Assembly: GCA_963754285.1 (NCBI GenBank)
Contig: CAVWFN010000007.1
Span: 558,001-622,000 of the forward strand
Reading direction: 5' to 3'
DNA from: RYN-133 sp963754285
GTDB lineage: Bacteria; Actinomycetota; Actinomycetes; Mycobacteriales; Jatrophihabitantaceae
DNA: 64,000 bases
The notes under the pieces were generated by a model. That model searched no databases and was not told the DNA's origin. It was given only the letters and a program-made list of their open reading frames with translations. Shown here one piece after another: positions 17,465 through 26,814 of this stretch (position 1 is its first letter; every line of letters begins with the position of its first letter). The position numbers were made by a program, and so were the translations under genes.

Positions 17465-18082
17465 TCAGCCACGCCCCGGCACCGCGGCGGACGTCACTGT
17501 CACGCCCTCGGCGAACGCCACGAGTTGGTCATTGCTCCAACGCAGATTGCTCCAGGCCTGGATCTCGACCCGATGCGTGCCGTCGGAGTAGCGCAGGGTC
17601 TTCGTGCCGTCCGAGTCGGCGATCGCGCCGGGATGGCCATTGACCGTCACCGGTGCGCCCTGCGGTGCGCCGGTCTCGTCGACCGACTCCAGCATGACGA
17701 CAAGTTTGTTGACGAACACGCTGCCGTCGGTGTTGTCGGCCGGCTCGGCGATGTCGAGATAGTTCGGCGTCGAGTCCTTGAGCACCCAGCCGTCGGGCAC
17801 CTGCGTCACGTCGAACCCGTGGGGCTGCGTGCCGGTGTAGTCGACGAGCTGGATCGAGCGCGAGTCGACAGAGGCGTGACTCGCGGTCGAGTTGTGGGTC
17901 AGGCCTGCGGTCAACGCACCGGCCGCGACCAAGGTGGCCGCGCTCGCGGCGACGCCGATCCGAACTCGGCGGCGGCCGAGTGCTCGACGGCCACGGCGTA
18001 CATCGGCGGTGACGACTGCGTCCGACGCGGCCGGCGGTGTGCCGTCGTGCAGGTCGGCGAGACGAGTGGTGATGTCGTCCAT
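17465..18082 (-). CDS. Single-pass membrane protein paired with ECF sigma factor (probable anti-sigma)
   Basis: A 205-residue protein with a short cytoplasmic N-terminus (DDITTRLADLHDG), an Arg-rich stop, one transmembrane helix (IGVAASAATLVAAGALTAGL, about 44-63) and an extracytoplasmic C-terminal domain of about 140 residues with no recognised family. ATG at 18082 is chosen because GGAG lies seven bases upstream; the earlier in-frame ATG at 18094 has no such site. It follows the sigma gene by 14 bases, and this order is typical of sigma/anti-sigma pairs of the SigE-like group. A zinc-binding HxxxCxxC is absent, so any anti-sigma function would not be of the ZAS type. Confidence 0.7.
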   Translation of the reverse strand: MDDITTRLADLHDGTPPAASDAVVTADVRRGRRALGRRRVRIGVAASAATLVAAGALTAGLTHNSTASHASVDSRSIQLVDYTGTQPHGFDVTQVPDGWVLKDSTPNYLDIAEPADNTDGSVFVNKLVVMLESVDETGAPQGAPVTVNGHPGAIADSDGTKTLRYSDGTHRVEIQAWSNLRWSNDQLVAFAEGVTVTSAAVPGRG

Positions 18083-18096
18083 CGGAATCTCCATGA

Positions 18097-18606
18097 TCAC
18101 AAGGTCGAGCGGGACGGTTCGCTGAGCAGGTCGCGCAGCTTGTCCAGCCCGCGGGCTGTCTGGCTCTTGACGGTGCCGGCACTGCAGTGCAGCGCGTGGG
18201 CGGTTTCGTCGACGCTGAGGCCTTCGACGTGACGCAGCACGACGGCCGCGCGCATGCCGGGTGGCAGCGTTGCCAACGCCGACCGCAACGCACCATCGTC
18301 GTCGACATCGGTGTCGACGTGACGTGGCGGCTCGGGCGGTTCGGGCAACGGTGTCTCGCGCCGGGCGAACGGGCGGCGCTTCTCGTCGATCAGCGCGTTG
18401 ACCAGGATCCGTCGCACGTACGCATCGACGTCCATGCGGCGGGCTCGCGGCCACGCGGTGTACAGGCGTGTGAGGGCGATCTGCACCAGATCTTCGGCGC
18501 GATGGCGATCACCCGCACACAGCAGCGTTGCGATGTTGAGCAGCACGCCCCGTCGGGCGTGGACATAGTCCTGGAATTGCGTGTCTCGGTCGGCCGTCCT
18601 CGTCAC
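18097..18606 (-). CDS. SigE-family ECF RNA polymerase sigma factor
   Basis: A 169-residue ECF sigma. Region 2 spans about 10-80 (YVHARRGVLLNIATLLCAGD, AEDLVQIALTRLYTAW, VDAYVRRILVNALIDEKRR) and region 4 about 108-165 (LATLPPGMRAAVVLRHVEG, VDETAHALHCSAGTVKSQTARGLDKLR). Region 3 is missing, as in the ECF class. The start is GTG at 18606. No ribosome binding site precedes it, and a candidate promoter ends only six bases upstream, so the transcript may be leaderless. The adjacent membrane protein is the likely regulator. Target genes are unknown. Confidence 0.92.
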   Translation of the reverse strand: MTRTADRDTQFQDYVHARRGVLLNIATLLCAGDRHRAEDLVQIALTRLYTAWPRARRMDVDAYVRRILVNALIDEKRRPFARRETPLPEPPEPPRHVDTDVDDDGALRSALATLPPGMRAAVVLRHVEGLSVDETAHALHCSAGTVKSQTARGLDKLRDLLSEPSRSTL

Positions 18607-18612
18607 ACCACG

Positions 18613-18641
18613 TAAACGGATCTCGTCACCGGAACGGTTGC
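18613..18641 (-). promoter_or_regulatory. Candidate ECF-type promoter of the sigma gene
   Basis: On the minus strand GCAAC (18641-18637) and GTTTA (18617-18613) are separated by 19 bases just before the GTG at 18606. A near-identical pair, GCAAC and GTCTA 18 bases apart, precedes the other ECF sigma gene (42259-42286). AAC-type -35 elements are common for SigE-like ECF factors, so autoregulation is inferred. Confidence 0.4.
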
Positions 18642-18642
18642 A

Positions 18643-19279
18643 TCACAGCATGCGCCGGTCGGCTGCCCACCGGGTGAGCTGATGGCGGCTGGACAACTGC
18701 AGCTTGCGGAGCACGTTCGACGCGTGCGTCTCGACCGTCTTGATCGAGATGAACAGCTCGGACGCAATCTCCTTGTAGGCGTAGCCGCGGGCCAGCAGCC
18801 GCATCACCTCGCGCTCGCGCGGCGTCAGCTGGTCGAGTTCGTCGTCGACGGACGGCGTGACCGGCGCATCGCGGAACGCGTCCAGCACGAAACCGGCCAG
18901 GCGGGGACTGAACACGACGTCGCCGTCGGCGACCCTGCGTATGGCGTCGGCGAGGTCATCGGCCGAGATCGTCTTGGTGACGTAGCCGCGCGCGCCGGCA
19001 CGGATGACCGCGATGACGTCCTCGGCGGCATCGGATACCGACAGCGCGAGGAAGCGCGTGTCAGGCAGCTCGCTGCCTATCGCCTCGAGCACGGCGAGCC
19101 CGCCGCCGTCAGGCATGTGCACGTCGAGCAACACGACATCGGGACGGTGCTGGCGAATCGCAGCCACCGCGCTCGACGGGTCGCCCGCCTCGGCCAGAAC
19201 CTCGACGCGCGTCGCCGAGTTCGGCCCGCACCCCCGAGCGAAACATCGCATGGTCATCGATGAGAACAACGGTGGTCAT
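18643..19279 (-). CDS. NarL/LuxR-type response regulator, one N-terminal frameshift
   Basis: The receiver domain starts MTTVVLIDDHAMFRSGVRAEL at ATG 19279 with the acidic pair DD, but the frame shifts by one extra base near 19215, after which it continues TRVEVLAEAGDPSSAV. The phospho-acceptor lies in VVLLDVHMPDGGG and the switch lysine in VTKTIS. The C-terminal LuxR helix-turn-helix is intact: LTPREREVMRLLARGYAYKEIA, then SIKTVETHASNVLRKLQL. The ATG overlaps the kinase stop (ATGA), so it is the cognate regulator of the PspC-type kinase just upstream. Together with the divergent PspC protein it should control envelope-stress genes. A start inside the shifted frame (19269) would lose the acidic pocket and is rejected. 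Confidence 0.9.
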
Positions 19280-20523
19280 CCGGTCGGCATCCCCAATCGC
19301 ACCTCAGTGCCTTCGCCAGGCTTGCTGATGATCTCGACCGCGCCGCCGTGGCGTTCCATGCGGGCGGTAATGGAGCCGCGCAGCCCTTGCCGGTCGTCGG
19401 CGATGTCGTTCGGGTCGAAGCCGACACCGCGGTCTTTGACGAACACGTGCACCGCGTCCGGCTCGACCTCGGCATAGAGCGAGATCGCCGTCGACTTCGA
19501 GTGCTTGGCAGCGTTGACAAGTGCTTCGCGCGCGGCGGCCACGAGGGCAGCAAGATCCTCTGTCATCGCCGCATCGCCGACGACAACGACGTCGACGGTC
19601 ACTGCGTAGCCGTCCTCGACCTCGCCGGACGTCCTGCGCAATTCGTCCCCCAACTGTCCGCTGGCCGTGCGGTCGCCGTAGAGCAGCGTGCGCAGTTCAC
19701 GTTCCTGGCCGCGGGCGAGCCGGGCAACCTCGCGCGGCGATTCGGCATTGCGCTGAATGAGCGCGAGTGTCTGCAAGACCGAGTCGTGCAGATGTGCAGC
19801 GATGTCGGCGCGCTCTTGCGACCGGATGCGTGCGCTGCGTTCCTCGCTCAACTGCGCCACCAACTTCATCCACCACGGCCCGGTCACGATCGCAATGCCG
19901 ACGATCGTGACGACCGTCGCCAGCACACCGTCCCGGATCGCGGAGAAGTTCTCGCGGACGAGCACGAACGCCGCGCCGGCCGCGACGAGAGCGATGCCGA
20001 CGCCGATCCGCACACGTCCCATCCGTTCGGACGAACCGGCGGCGAGCGAGTCGCGCGACATCGTCCACAACCGGTCGCGATGGCTGTCGGAGGCCTGCCG
20101 CCAGATCAACGCGCCACCCAGACAGGCCAGGACGGTCGGGATGACCAGCCCACCTGCAGGCAAGGTCGTTGCGACGACGACCACGGCGATCAGCGCGGCC
20201 GCCGTGCCGAGCACGTACTCGAGCCGCTGCGCCATCCGTCCACGCACGCCGGGCGGTGTCGGCAGCACGATCCAGTACGCGCCGTAGAGCGCGACGCCGA
20301 GGCCGCCGGCGGCCGTCAGCAGTACGAAACACACCCGGATCGGAGCGACCCGCACACCCATGTGTTCGGCCAGCCCGGACGCCACCCCGCCCAGCACGCC
20401 GCGATCAGGGCGCCGGTACGCACGCCGGATCGGCGGGCTCGGCTCGGCGGGTCCGGGCGCAGACTGCGCTCCCACGGTCGGGGTCACCATGTCATGATTC
20501 CGACTCGACTGCCCGGAATGCAT
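19276..20523 (-). CDS. PspC-domain sensor histidine kinase
   Basis: A 415-residue membrane kinase. Residues 33-95 form a PspC domain (RPDRGVLGGVASGLAEHMGV, then an aliphatic helix), with further transmembrane helices to about 225. The HisKA_3 dimerisation box carries the phospho-accepting His in AHLHDSVLQTLALIQ. The HATPase_c domain ends the protein, with EALVNAAKHS (N box), DRGVGFDP (G1) and GLRGSI (G2). This is the usual actinobacterial arrangement of a PspC-fused kinase with a LuxR-type regulator and a second PspC protein. GGGGGAG lies six bases before ATG 20523, which decides the start. The intergenic region to 20675 holds divergent promoters. Confidence 0.95.
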   Translation of the reverse strand: MHSGQSSRNHDMVTPTVGAQSAPGPAEPSPPIRRAYRRPDRGVLGGVASGLAEHMGVRVAPIRVCFVLLTAAGGLGVALYGAYWIVLPTPPGVRGRMAQRLEYVLGTAAALIAVVVVATTLPAGGLVIPTVLACLGGALIWRQASDSHRDRLWTMSRDSLAAGSSERMGRVRIGVGIALVAAGAAFVLVRENFSAIRDGVLATVVTIVGIAIVTGPWWMKLVAQLSEERSARIRSQERADIAAHLHDSVLQTLALIQRNAESPREVARLARGQERELRTLLYGDRTASGQLGDELRRTSGEVEDGYAVTVDVVVVGDAAMTEDLAALVAAAREALVNAAKHSKSTAISLYAEVEPDAVHVFVKDRGVGFDPNDIADDRQGLRGSITARMERHGGAVEIISKPGEGTEVRLGMPTG

Positions 20524-20674
20524 CAGGTGCTCCCCCGAAACCCGTGCTCAGGGTCGAAATCAGGGCACGTGCCCCGATGCCCCGAGACCATCTCCGGACG
20601 CATTGTTGACACATGAACTCACCCCACGAAATTGCTTCGCAAAGAGCGCTCCGCACTCTCGCGGGGGCCCCGAG

Positions 20675-21886
20675 ATGACCAGCACCGAGACCTCGAACAT
20701 GACGCCCTTGCCGCCCACCCGCCGGCTGCGCCGCAGCCGCACCGACCGCATCGGCGCCGGCGTTGCGGGCGGACTCGGTGAGTACTTCGGCATCGACCCG
20801 GTGATCTTCCGCGTCCTGTTCGCCACCGCCGCATTCTTCGGCGGTGCAGGCATCCTCGCCTACCTGCTCGCCTGGGCGGCCATCCCCGAGGCCGGGCGCG
20901 ATCACGCTCCGATCGACGGCTGGGTGAGCTCGCTGCGGCACCGCCAAGTGCCTATGTGGCTGCTCGCGGTCGCAGCCGGCCTGTTGCTGTGGCTCGCGGC
21001 GTTCAGCTGGTGGGCGCCGGGACCGTTCTTCCCGGTGATGGCCGTGGTCATCATCCTGGTGGTCGTGTTCGGCCGCCGTGGCCAGGTGCCGAACGCGACG
21101 CCGTCGCAGCCGGCGCCCTCGGAGCCGGCGCCCTCAGCCGATCCGTCCCAGCCGACACAGGACCTGCAGTCGCAGACGGTGCGCCTCGACAAGGACGTTC
21201 CCGCCGACCAGCCACCCGCCGGACCGACCTGGGTCGCCGACTCACGCCGCTGGCTCGCGGAATCGCGCGAGGCGCGCAACATCCGGCTGCGGCGCGCGTT
21301 CCCGGTCAAGGTCGCCACCTTGGCGGTGCTCGCGGCCACGCTGCTGACCCTCGGGCTCATCGACGCGGCAACCGGCATCCCCGTGCCGCTGTACTTCTGG
21401 TTCTCGACCGGGATCCTGAGCGCCGGGCTGATCATCGGCTCGTTGTTGCGCCGCACCCCGCGCAGCGTCACCGCGCTGCTCGTGCCGTCCGTCGTGGGTC
21501 TGGTTGCGCTGGCCGGTTCACACGCCAGCCTGCACGACGGCGTCGGCCAGCGGGTATGGACGCCGACGCAGAGCATCGCCACGCACTACAACCTCGCGTT
21601 CGGCCACACCGAACTCGACCTGCGCTCGCTCCACCCGCAGAACGGCCCGCGCACCGTGCGCATCGACGAGGGTGCCGGCGACGTGCACATCCTCGCTCCC
21701 GCGACGATGAACCTGACCGTCGTGGCGAACGTGCGCTTCGGCGACATCGCGGTGGACGGTTCGAACGACCAATCTCACGGCGTCGGCGTCAGCCGGATCG
21801 TCGAGCCCCTCACCGGCGCGAAGGGCCAGCCGATCACGGTGATCGTGCACCTGTCCGACGGTCACATCGACGTCGACCGCAGCTAG
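20675..21886 (+). CDS. PspC-domain membrane protein with C-terminal LiaF-like region
   Basis: A 403-residue protein. Residues 12-75 carry a PspC domain (RLRRSRTDRIGAGVAGGLGE, YFGIDPVIFRVLFATAAFF). Two more helices follow, then a Pro/Ser/Asp-rich cytoplasmic linker with PSEPAPS-type repeats, three helices (about 205-290) and a beta-rich C-terminal domain from about 310 (IATHYNLAFGHTELDLRSL, VRIDEGAGDVHILAP, VVANVRFGDIAV) similar to the toast-rack/LiaF-type domains that sense envelope state. It is divergent from the PspC kinase, which suggests co-regulation and a signalling partner. ATG at 20675 was chosen with a G-rich stretch upstream; ATG at 20699-20701 is the alternative. Confidence 0.88.
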   Translation: MTSTETSNMTPLPPTRRLRRSRTDRIGAGVAGGLGEYFGIDPVIFRVLFATAAFFGGAGILAYLLAWAAIPEAGRDHAPIDGWVSSLRHRQVPMWLLAVAAGLLLWLAAFSWWAPGPFFPVMAVVIILVVVFGRRGQVPNATPSQPAPSEPAPSADPSQPTQDLQSQTVRLDKDVPADQPPAGPTWVADSRRWLAESREARNIRLRRAFPVKVATLAVLAATLLTLGLIDAATGIPVPLYFWFSTGILSAGLIIGSLLRRTPRSVTALLVPSVVGLVALAGSHASLHDGVGQRVWTPTQSIATHYNLAFGHTELDLRSLHPQNGPRTVRIDEGAGDVHILAPATMNLTVVANVRFGDIAVDGSNDQSHGVGVSRIVEPLTGAKGQPITVIVHLSDGHIDVDRS

Positions 21887-21924
21887 CTCGTCCGCACCGC
21901 TCGTCCCACCCCCACCGCGCAGGG

Positions 21925-23475
<1,551 letters not shown>

Positions 23476-23484
23476 CTGCCGAGT

Positions 23485-24438
23485 CTATTTCAGCGTGGTG
23501 CCCTCGGGTTGCGGCGCCGCACCGGCATCGGGCCACGGGTACTTGAAGCCGGTGAGATCCTCGCTGACGCGCCACAGCCGACGTGCCAGTTGCTCGTCCT
23601 GGGCTGCGTCCGAACGCCGTGCCGGGCCGATCCGGCCGCGCGTCTCACCGAAGCGCTGCGGTCCGGTGTAGCTGCCCGGCTCGGCCTCGCTCGCCGCGTA
23701 GAGGACGGGCCGCGCGCCCGCGCGCGCCGATTGCAGCACCAACCGCAACACCACCGGCGCCACCGCGCGCACGACGGGTTTGGCGCCCATCCCCTCGGGA
23801 TCGCCGACCAGGCCGGTCGCGGACACACCGGGATGCGCAGCTACCGAATCGAGCGCCAAGTCACGCTCGCGGAACTGCCGCTCGAGTTCGTCGGCGAACA
23901 GCAGATTGGCCAGCTTCGAATTCGAGTACGTGTGCTGCGGGTCGTAGCCGGCGCCGACGTTGGCCTCCAGCACGTCCGCGCCACCGCCGTGGTGCGCGAC
24001 GGACGACACCGTGACCACCCGTCCCCGATTCGCTTCGAGCAACGAGGGAAGCAACAACCCGGTCAGGACGTAGTGCGCGAGGTGATTCGTGCCGAACTGC
24101 AACTCGAATCCGTCCACGGTCGTCGCAAGCTTCGGTGGTGCCATCACGCCGGCGTTGTTGACGAGGAGGTCGAGAGGGCCCGTCCACGACGAGGCGAACT
24201 CACGCACCGACGACATCGACGACAGATCCAGCCCGGCCGAGCTGACCTCTGCCTTGTGCTTGTCCGCGATGCGAGCGACTGCCTGCTCGGCGCGCACGAG
24301 ATCCCGGCACGCGAGCACGACACGTGCACCGTGCGCGGCCAACGCCTCGGACGTGCGGAACCCGATCCCGGAGTTCGCGCCCGTGACCACGGCGACGCGT
24401 CCGGACAGGTCGGGAAGCTGTGCGGCAGTCCATCTCAT
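23485..24438 (-). CDS. Short-chain dehydrogenase/reductase, retinol-dehydrogenase-like
   Basis: A 317-residue classical SDR. The NAD(P)-binding TGANSGIG is at about 19-26, NNAG in LLVNNAGVM, the catalytic Ser in VVTVSSVAHH, and the YxxxK pair in TYSNSKLANL. The sequence type (RTSEALAAHGARVVLACRD, FGTNHLAHYVLTGLLL) is that of bacterial proteins related to retinol dehydrogenases and light-dependent protochlorophyllide reductases; actual substrate unknown. It sits upstream of guaA on the same strand with a nine-base gap, so they may be co-transcribed, though there is no functional link. Confidence 0.92.
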   Translation of the reverse strand: MRWTAAQLPDLSGRVAVVTGANSGIGFRTSEALAAHGARVVLACRDLVRAEQAVARIADKHKAEVSSAGLDLSSMSSVREFASSWTGPLDLLVNNAGVMAPPKLATTVDGFELQFGTNHLAHYVLTGLLLPSLLEANRGRVVTVSSVAHHGGGADVLEANVGAGYDPQHTYSNSKLANLLFADELERQFRERDLALDSVAAHPGVSATGLVGDPEGMGAKPVVRAVAPVVLRLVLQSARAGARPVLYAASEAEPGSYTGPQRFGETRGRIGPARRSDAAQDEQLARRLWRVSEDLTGFKYPWPDAGAAPQPEGTTLK

Positions 24439-24681
24439 AGGCAGTACGACTCCTCGCTCGTCACGAGAATTCCGCGTTCACGCGCGAATTCGGATTCATA
24501 CCAGGCAAACTTGACCCATGTCGCCTGCGATCGTGGCAGTTCCTACCGCGACCACCGGCTACTTCCGACAGAACCTGAACTTCCGGGGGTACGGCGCCAG
24601 GGCCGACTTTGCCATTAGTCTGCTCCTGATCATCGGTCTCTGCGCGAGCCTGTGGGCCGTGTTCACACGCAAGGGGTGGCT

Positions 24682-26340
24682 TTGAACCTCGGCCAGGCGC
24701 GCCAGCTCCGCGTCTTCAGGGTGAGCCGGTATGTGCCGTTCCTGACGGTCGTGGTGCTGAGCACGATCACGCCGGTGCTGCCGCACTCGATCACGCCCGA
24801 CTACGCGTGGTGGGCCGCTGCCATCGGGTTCATCGGCGTGATGATCGGACTGGGCTATCTCGGCGCGCGACGCGAACCGACGCATTGGTTGAACATCCTC
24901 GCGCCGCTGATGCTGTTCCCGGCAATCCATGCGCTTCGGTGTGCCGACGGAAATGCGATGGCCGGCTTCAGTCCGCTGATCGACCTGCCGGTCGTGTGGT
25001 TCGCCCTCTACGGACGCATGCGCGACGTGTGGCTCGCCGTCCTCGCAGGTGCGCTGACGCTGTTCCTGCCGGTGCTCATCGTCGGCAGCCCGCAGTTCCC
25101 CGACACCAGTTGGCGCGGGTACCTGCTGCTGGTGATCATCAGCGCCGCGATCGGCCCGCTGATCCACCGTCTCGTCACAACGACGACAGCGTCCAACCGC
25201 GCGCTGCAACGCAGCGAAGCGGAATTCCGCGCAACGTTCGAGAATGCGCCGATTCCGATCGCGGTGACGGGATTGCACGGCGCCGACGCCTACCGGTGGC
25301 TGCGCGTCAACCGCGCAATGTGCGAACTGTTCGGACGAACGGCAGAAGAACTGACCAGCCGGAAGATCATCGACTTCACGCATCCCGACGACCAGGCGCT
25401 CACCGAGGTGCGGTTCGAGCACGCACTCGACCCTGAATACCCGCATCGAATCGAGAAGCGCTACCTGCACAAGTCAGGACGAATGATCTGGGCGTCCGTG
25501 TCGTACTCGATCGTCAAGGACGAACACGGTCAACCCCGCAACCTTGTCACGCAGATCGAAGACCTCGGCGTGCGTCGCGAGTCGGACCAGGCGCTGCTCG
25601 ACGCATTCGAGACCGACCGCGAGGCCAACGAGCGGCTCAAGCAGATCGAGCGTGTGCGCGCCGAGATGGCATCCACGGTTTCGCACGAGCTGCGCACGCC
25701 GCTCACGAGCGCTGCCGGTTATGTCGAACTGCTCGCCGAAGGCGACGCCGGGCCCCTCACCGCCGAGCAACGCGACATGCTCGACACGGTCGCGCGCAGC
25801 CTGAGCCGCCTCGACGGGATAGTCGACGACGTGCTCGGGATGGCGAGCCCCGGCCAGCACGGCCCGGTCGACCCAGGATCAGCTGATCTCGAAACGGTTC
25901 TGCAGTCGGCGATCGACGCAGTCGCACTGCAGGCAATGACCCGCGGGCAGGATCTCAACGTCACGAACGAACTCGCCGGCGCGATCGTCGCGGCCAACGC
26001 GTTGCGCATCGAACGCGTCATCGTCAACCTTCTGACGAACGCGGTGAAGTTCACGCCCGAGGACGGCACGATCACAGTCATCGGTCGCCGCACAGGCGGT
26101 GAGGCGGTTGTCGAAGTGCGCGATACGGGCATCGGAATTTCGGCCGAGGACCAACCGCGCATCTTCGAACGCTTCTACCGCGCGGCCGAACCGAAGGATT
26201 CAGCGCCTGCCGGAACCGGGCTCGGATTGGCCATCGCACAAACGATCACTACGCAGTACGGTGGCAAGCTCACCGTCGACAGCGAGGTGGGGGGCGGAAC
26301 CATCTTCACTCTCACCTTGCCACTACGCGGAACGGTCTGA
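24682..26340 (+). CDS. PAS-domain sensor histidine kinase
   Basis: A membrane sensor kinase of about 552 residues: five or six transmembrane helices (about 15-165), a PAS domain (about 180-300: EAEFRATFENAPIPIAVTG, WLRVNRAMCELFGR, DFTHPDDQ), a coiled linker, HisKA with the phospho-accepting His in ASTVSHELRTPLTSAAGY, and HATPase_c with NLLTNAVKF, VRDTGIGI, FERFYR and GTGLGLAI. The start is uncertain. TTG at 24682 has AAGGGG five bases upstream; GTG at 24676 or 24652 are alternatives. The signal is unknown. A single-domain response regulator begins 16 bases downstream and should be its partner. Confidence 0.92.
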   Translation: MNLGQARQLRVFRVSRYVPFLTVVVLSTITPVLPHSITPDYAWWAAAIGFIGVMIGLGYLGARREPTHWLNILAPLMLFPAIHALRCADGNAMAGFSPLIDLPVVWFALYGRMRDVWLAVLAGALTLFLPVLIVGSPQFPDTSWRGYLLLVIISAAIGPLIHRLVTTTTASNRALQRSEAEFRATFENAPIPIAVTGLHGADAYRWLRVNRAMCELFGRTAEELTSRKIIDFTHPDDQALTEVRFEHALDPEYPHRIEKRYLHKSGRMIWASVSYSIVKDEHGQPRNLVTQIEDLGVRRESDQALLDAFETDREANERLKQIERVRAEMASTVSHELRTPLTSAAGYVELLAEGDAGPLTAEQRDMLDTVARSLSRLDGIVDDVLGMASPGQHGPVDPGSADLETVLQSAIDAVALQAMTRGQDLNVTNELAGAIVAANALRIERVIVNLLTNAVKFTPEDGTITVIGRRTGGEAVVEVRDTGIGISAEDQPRIFERFYRAAEPKDSAPAGTGLGLAIAQTITTQYGGKLTVDSEVGGGTIFTLTLPLRGTV

Positions 26341-26356
26341 TCGGGCGAACGAACTG

Positions 26357-26716
26357 ATGGCGCAGATTCTTGTAATCGACGACGACACCGACATTGCCGC
26401 CCTCGTCGGGCTCAAGTTGGGGCTCGACGGCCATGCAGTGGCGACCGAATCCGACGGCCTGCAAGGTCTCGAGCGTGCGCAGTCCGAACGTCCCGATGTC
26501 GTGATCGTCGACTGGACGTTGCCGAGCCTCAGCGGGCCGGAGATCTGCGCGCGAATGCGGGCCGATCCCGCACTCGACAGCACGTGGGTCATCATGTTGA
26601 CCGCGCGTCCCCTGGGCTCGGACGGTCTCGAAGAGACCGGCGCCGACGAAGTACTCGCCAAGCCGTTCAGCCCGCGCAATCTGTCCGAGCGGGTTGCGGC
26701 GGCACTCGACCGCTGA
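26357..26716 (+). CDS. Single-domain response regulator
   Basis: A 119-residue CheY-like receiver with no output domain. The acidic pocket is DDD near residue 9, the phospho-acceptor Asp is in VVIVDWTLPSLSG, the Thr in MLTARP, and the Lys in VLAKPFSP. With no DNA-binding domain it must act through protein contacts or a phosphorelay. It starts 16 bases after the PAS kinase stop and is very probably phosphorylated by it. The transcript ends at the nested repeat at 26743-26810. Confidence 0.93.
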   Translation: MAQILVIDDDTDIAALVGLKLGLDGHAVATESDGLQGLERAQSERPDVVIVDWTLPSLSGPEICARMRADPALDSTWVIMLTARPLGSDGLEETGADEVLAKPFSPRNLSERVAAALDR

Positions 26717-26742
26717 CGGCGGCTCGCCGCTCACAGCACCTC

Positions 26743-26810
26743 GCGAGTGGTCATTAATCTGCCGAGTGGTCAGATATATGTGACCACTCGCGTGATTAGT
26801 GACCACTCGC
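26743..26810. terminator. Nested four-copy inverted repeat between convergent genes
   Basis: The ten-base word CGAGTGGTCA occurs twice forward (26744-26753, 26763-26772) and twice inverted (26781-26790, 26800-26809). The outer arms extend to 17 bases (26743-26759 with 26794-26810, one mismatch). The response regulator and fbiC converge here, so a bidirectional terminator is likely. The architecture is the same as at 55-123 and both share GAGTGG, but the full words differ. Confidence 0.7.
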
Positions 26811-26814
26811 GGGA

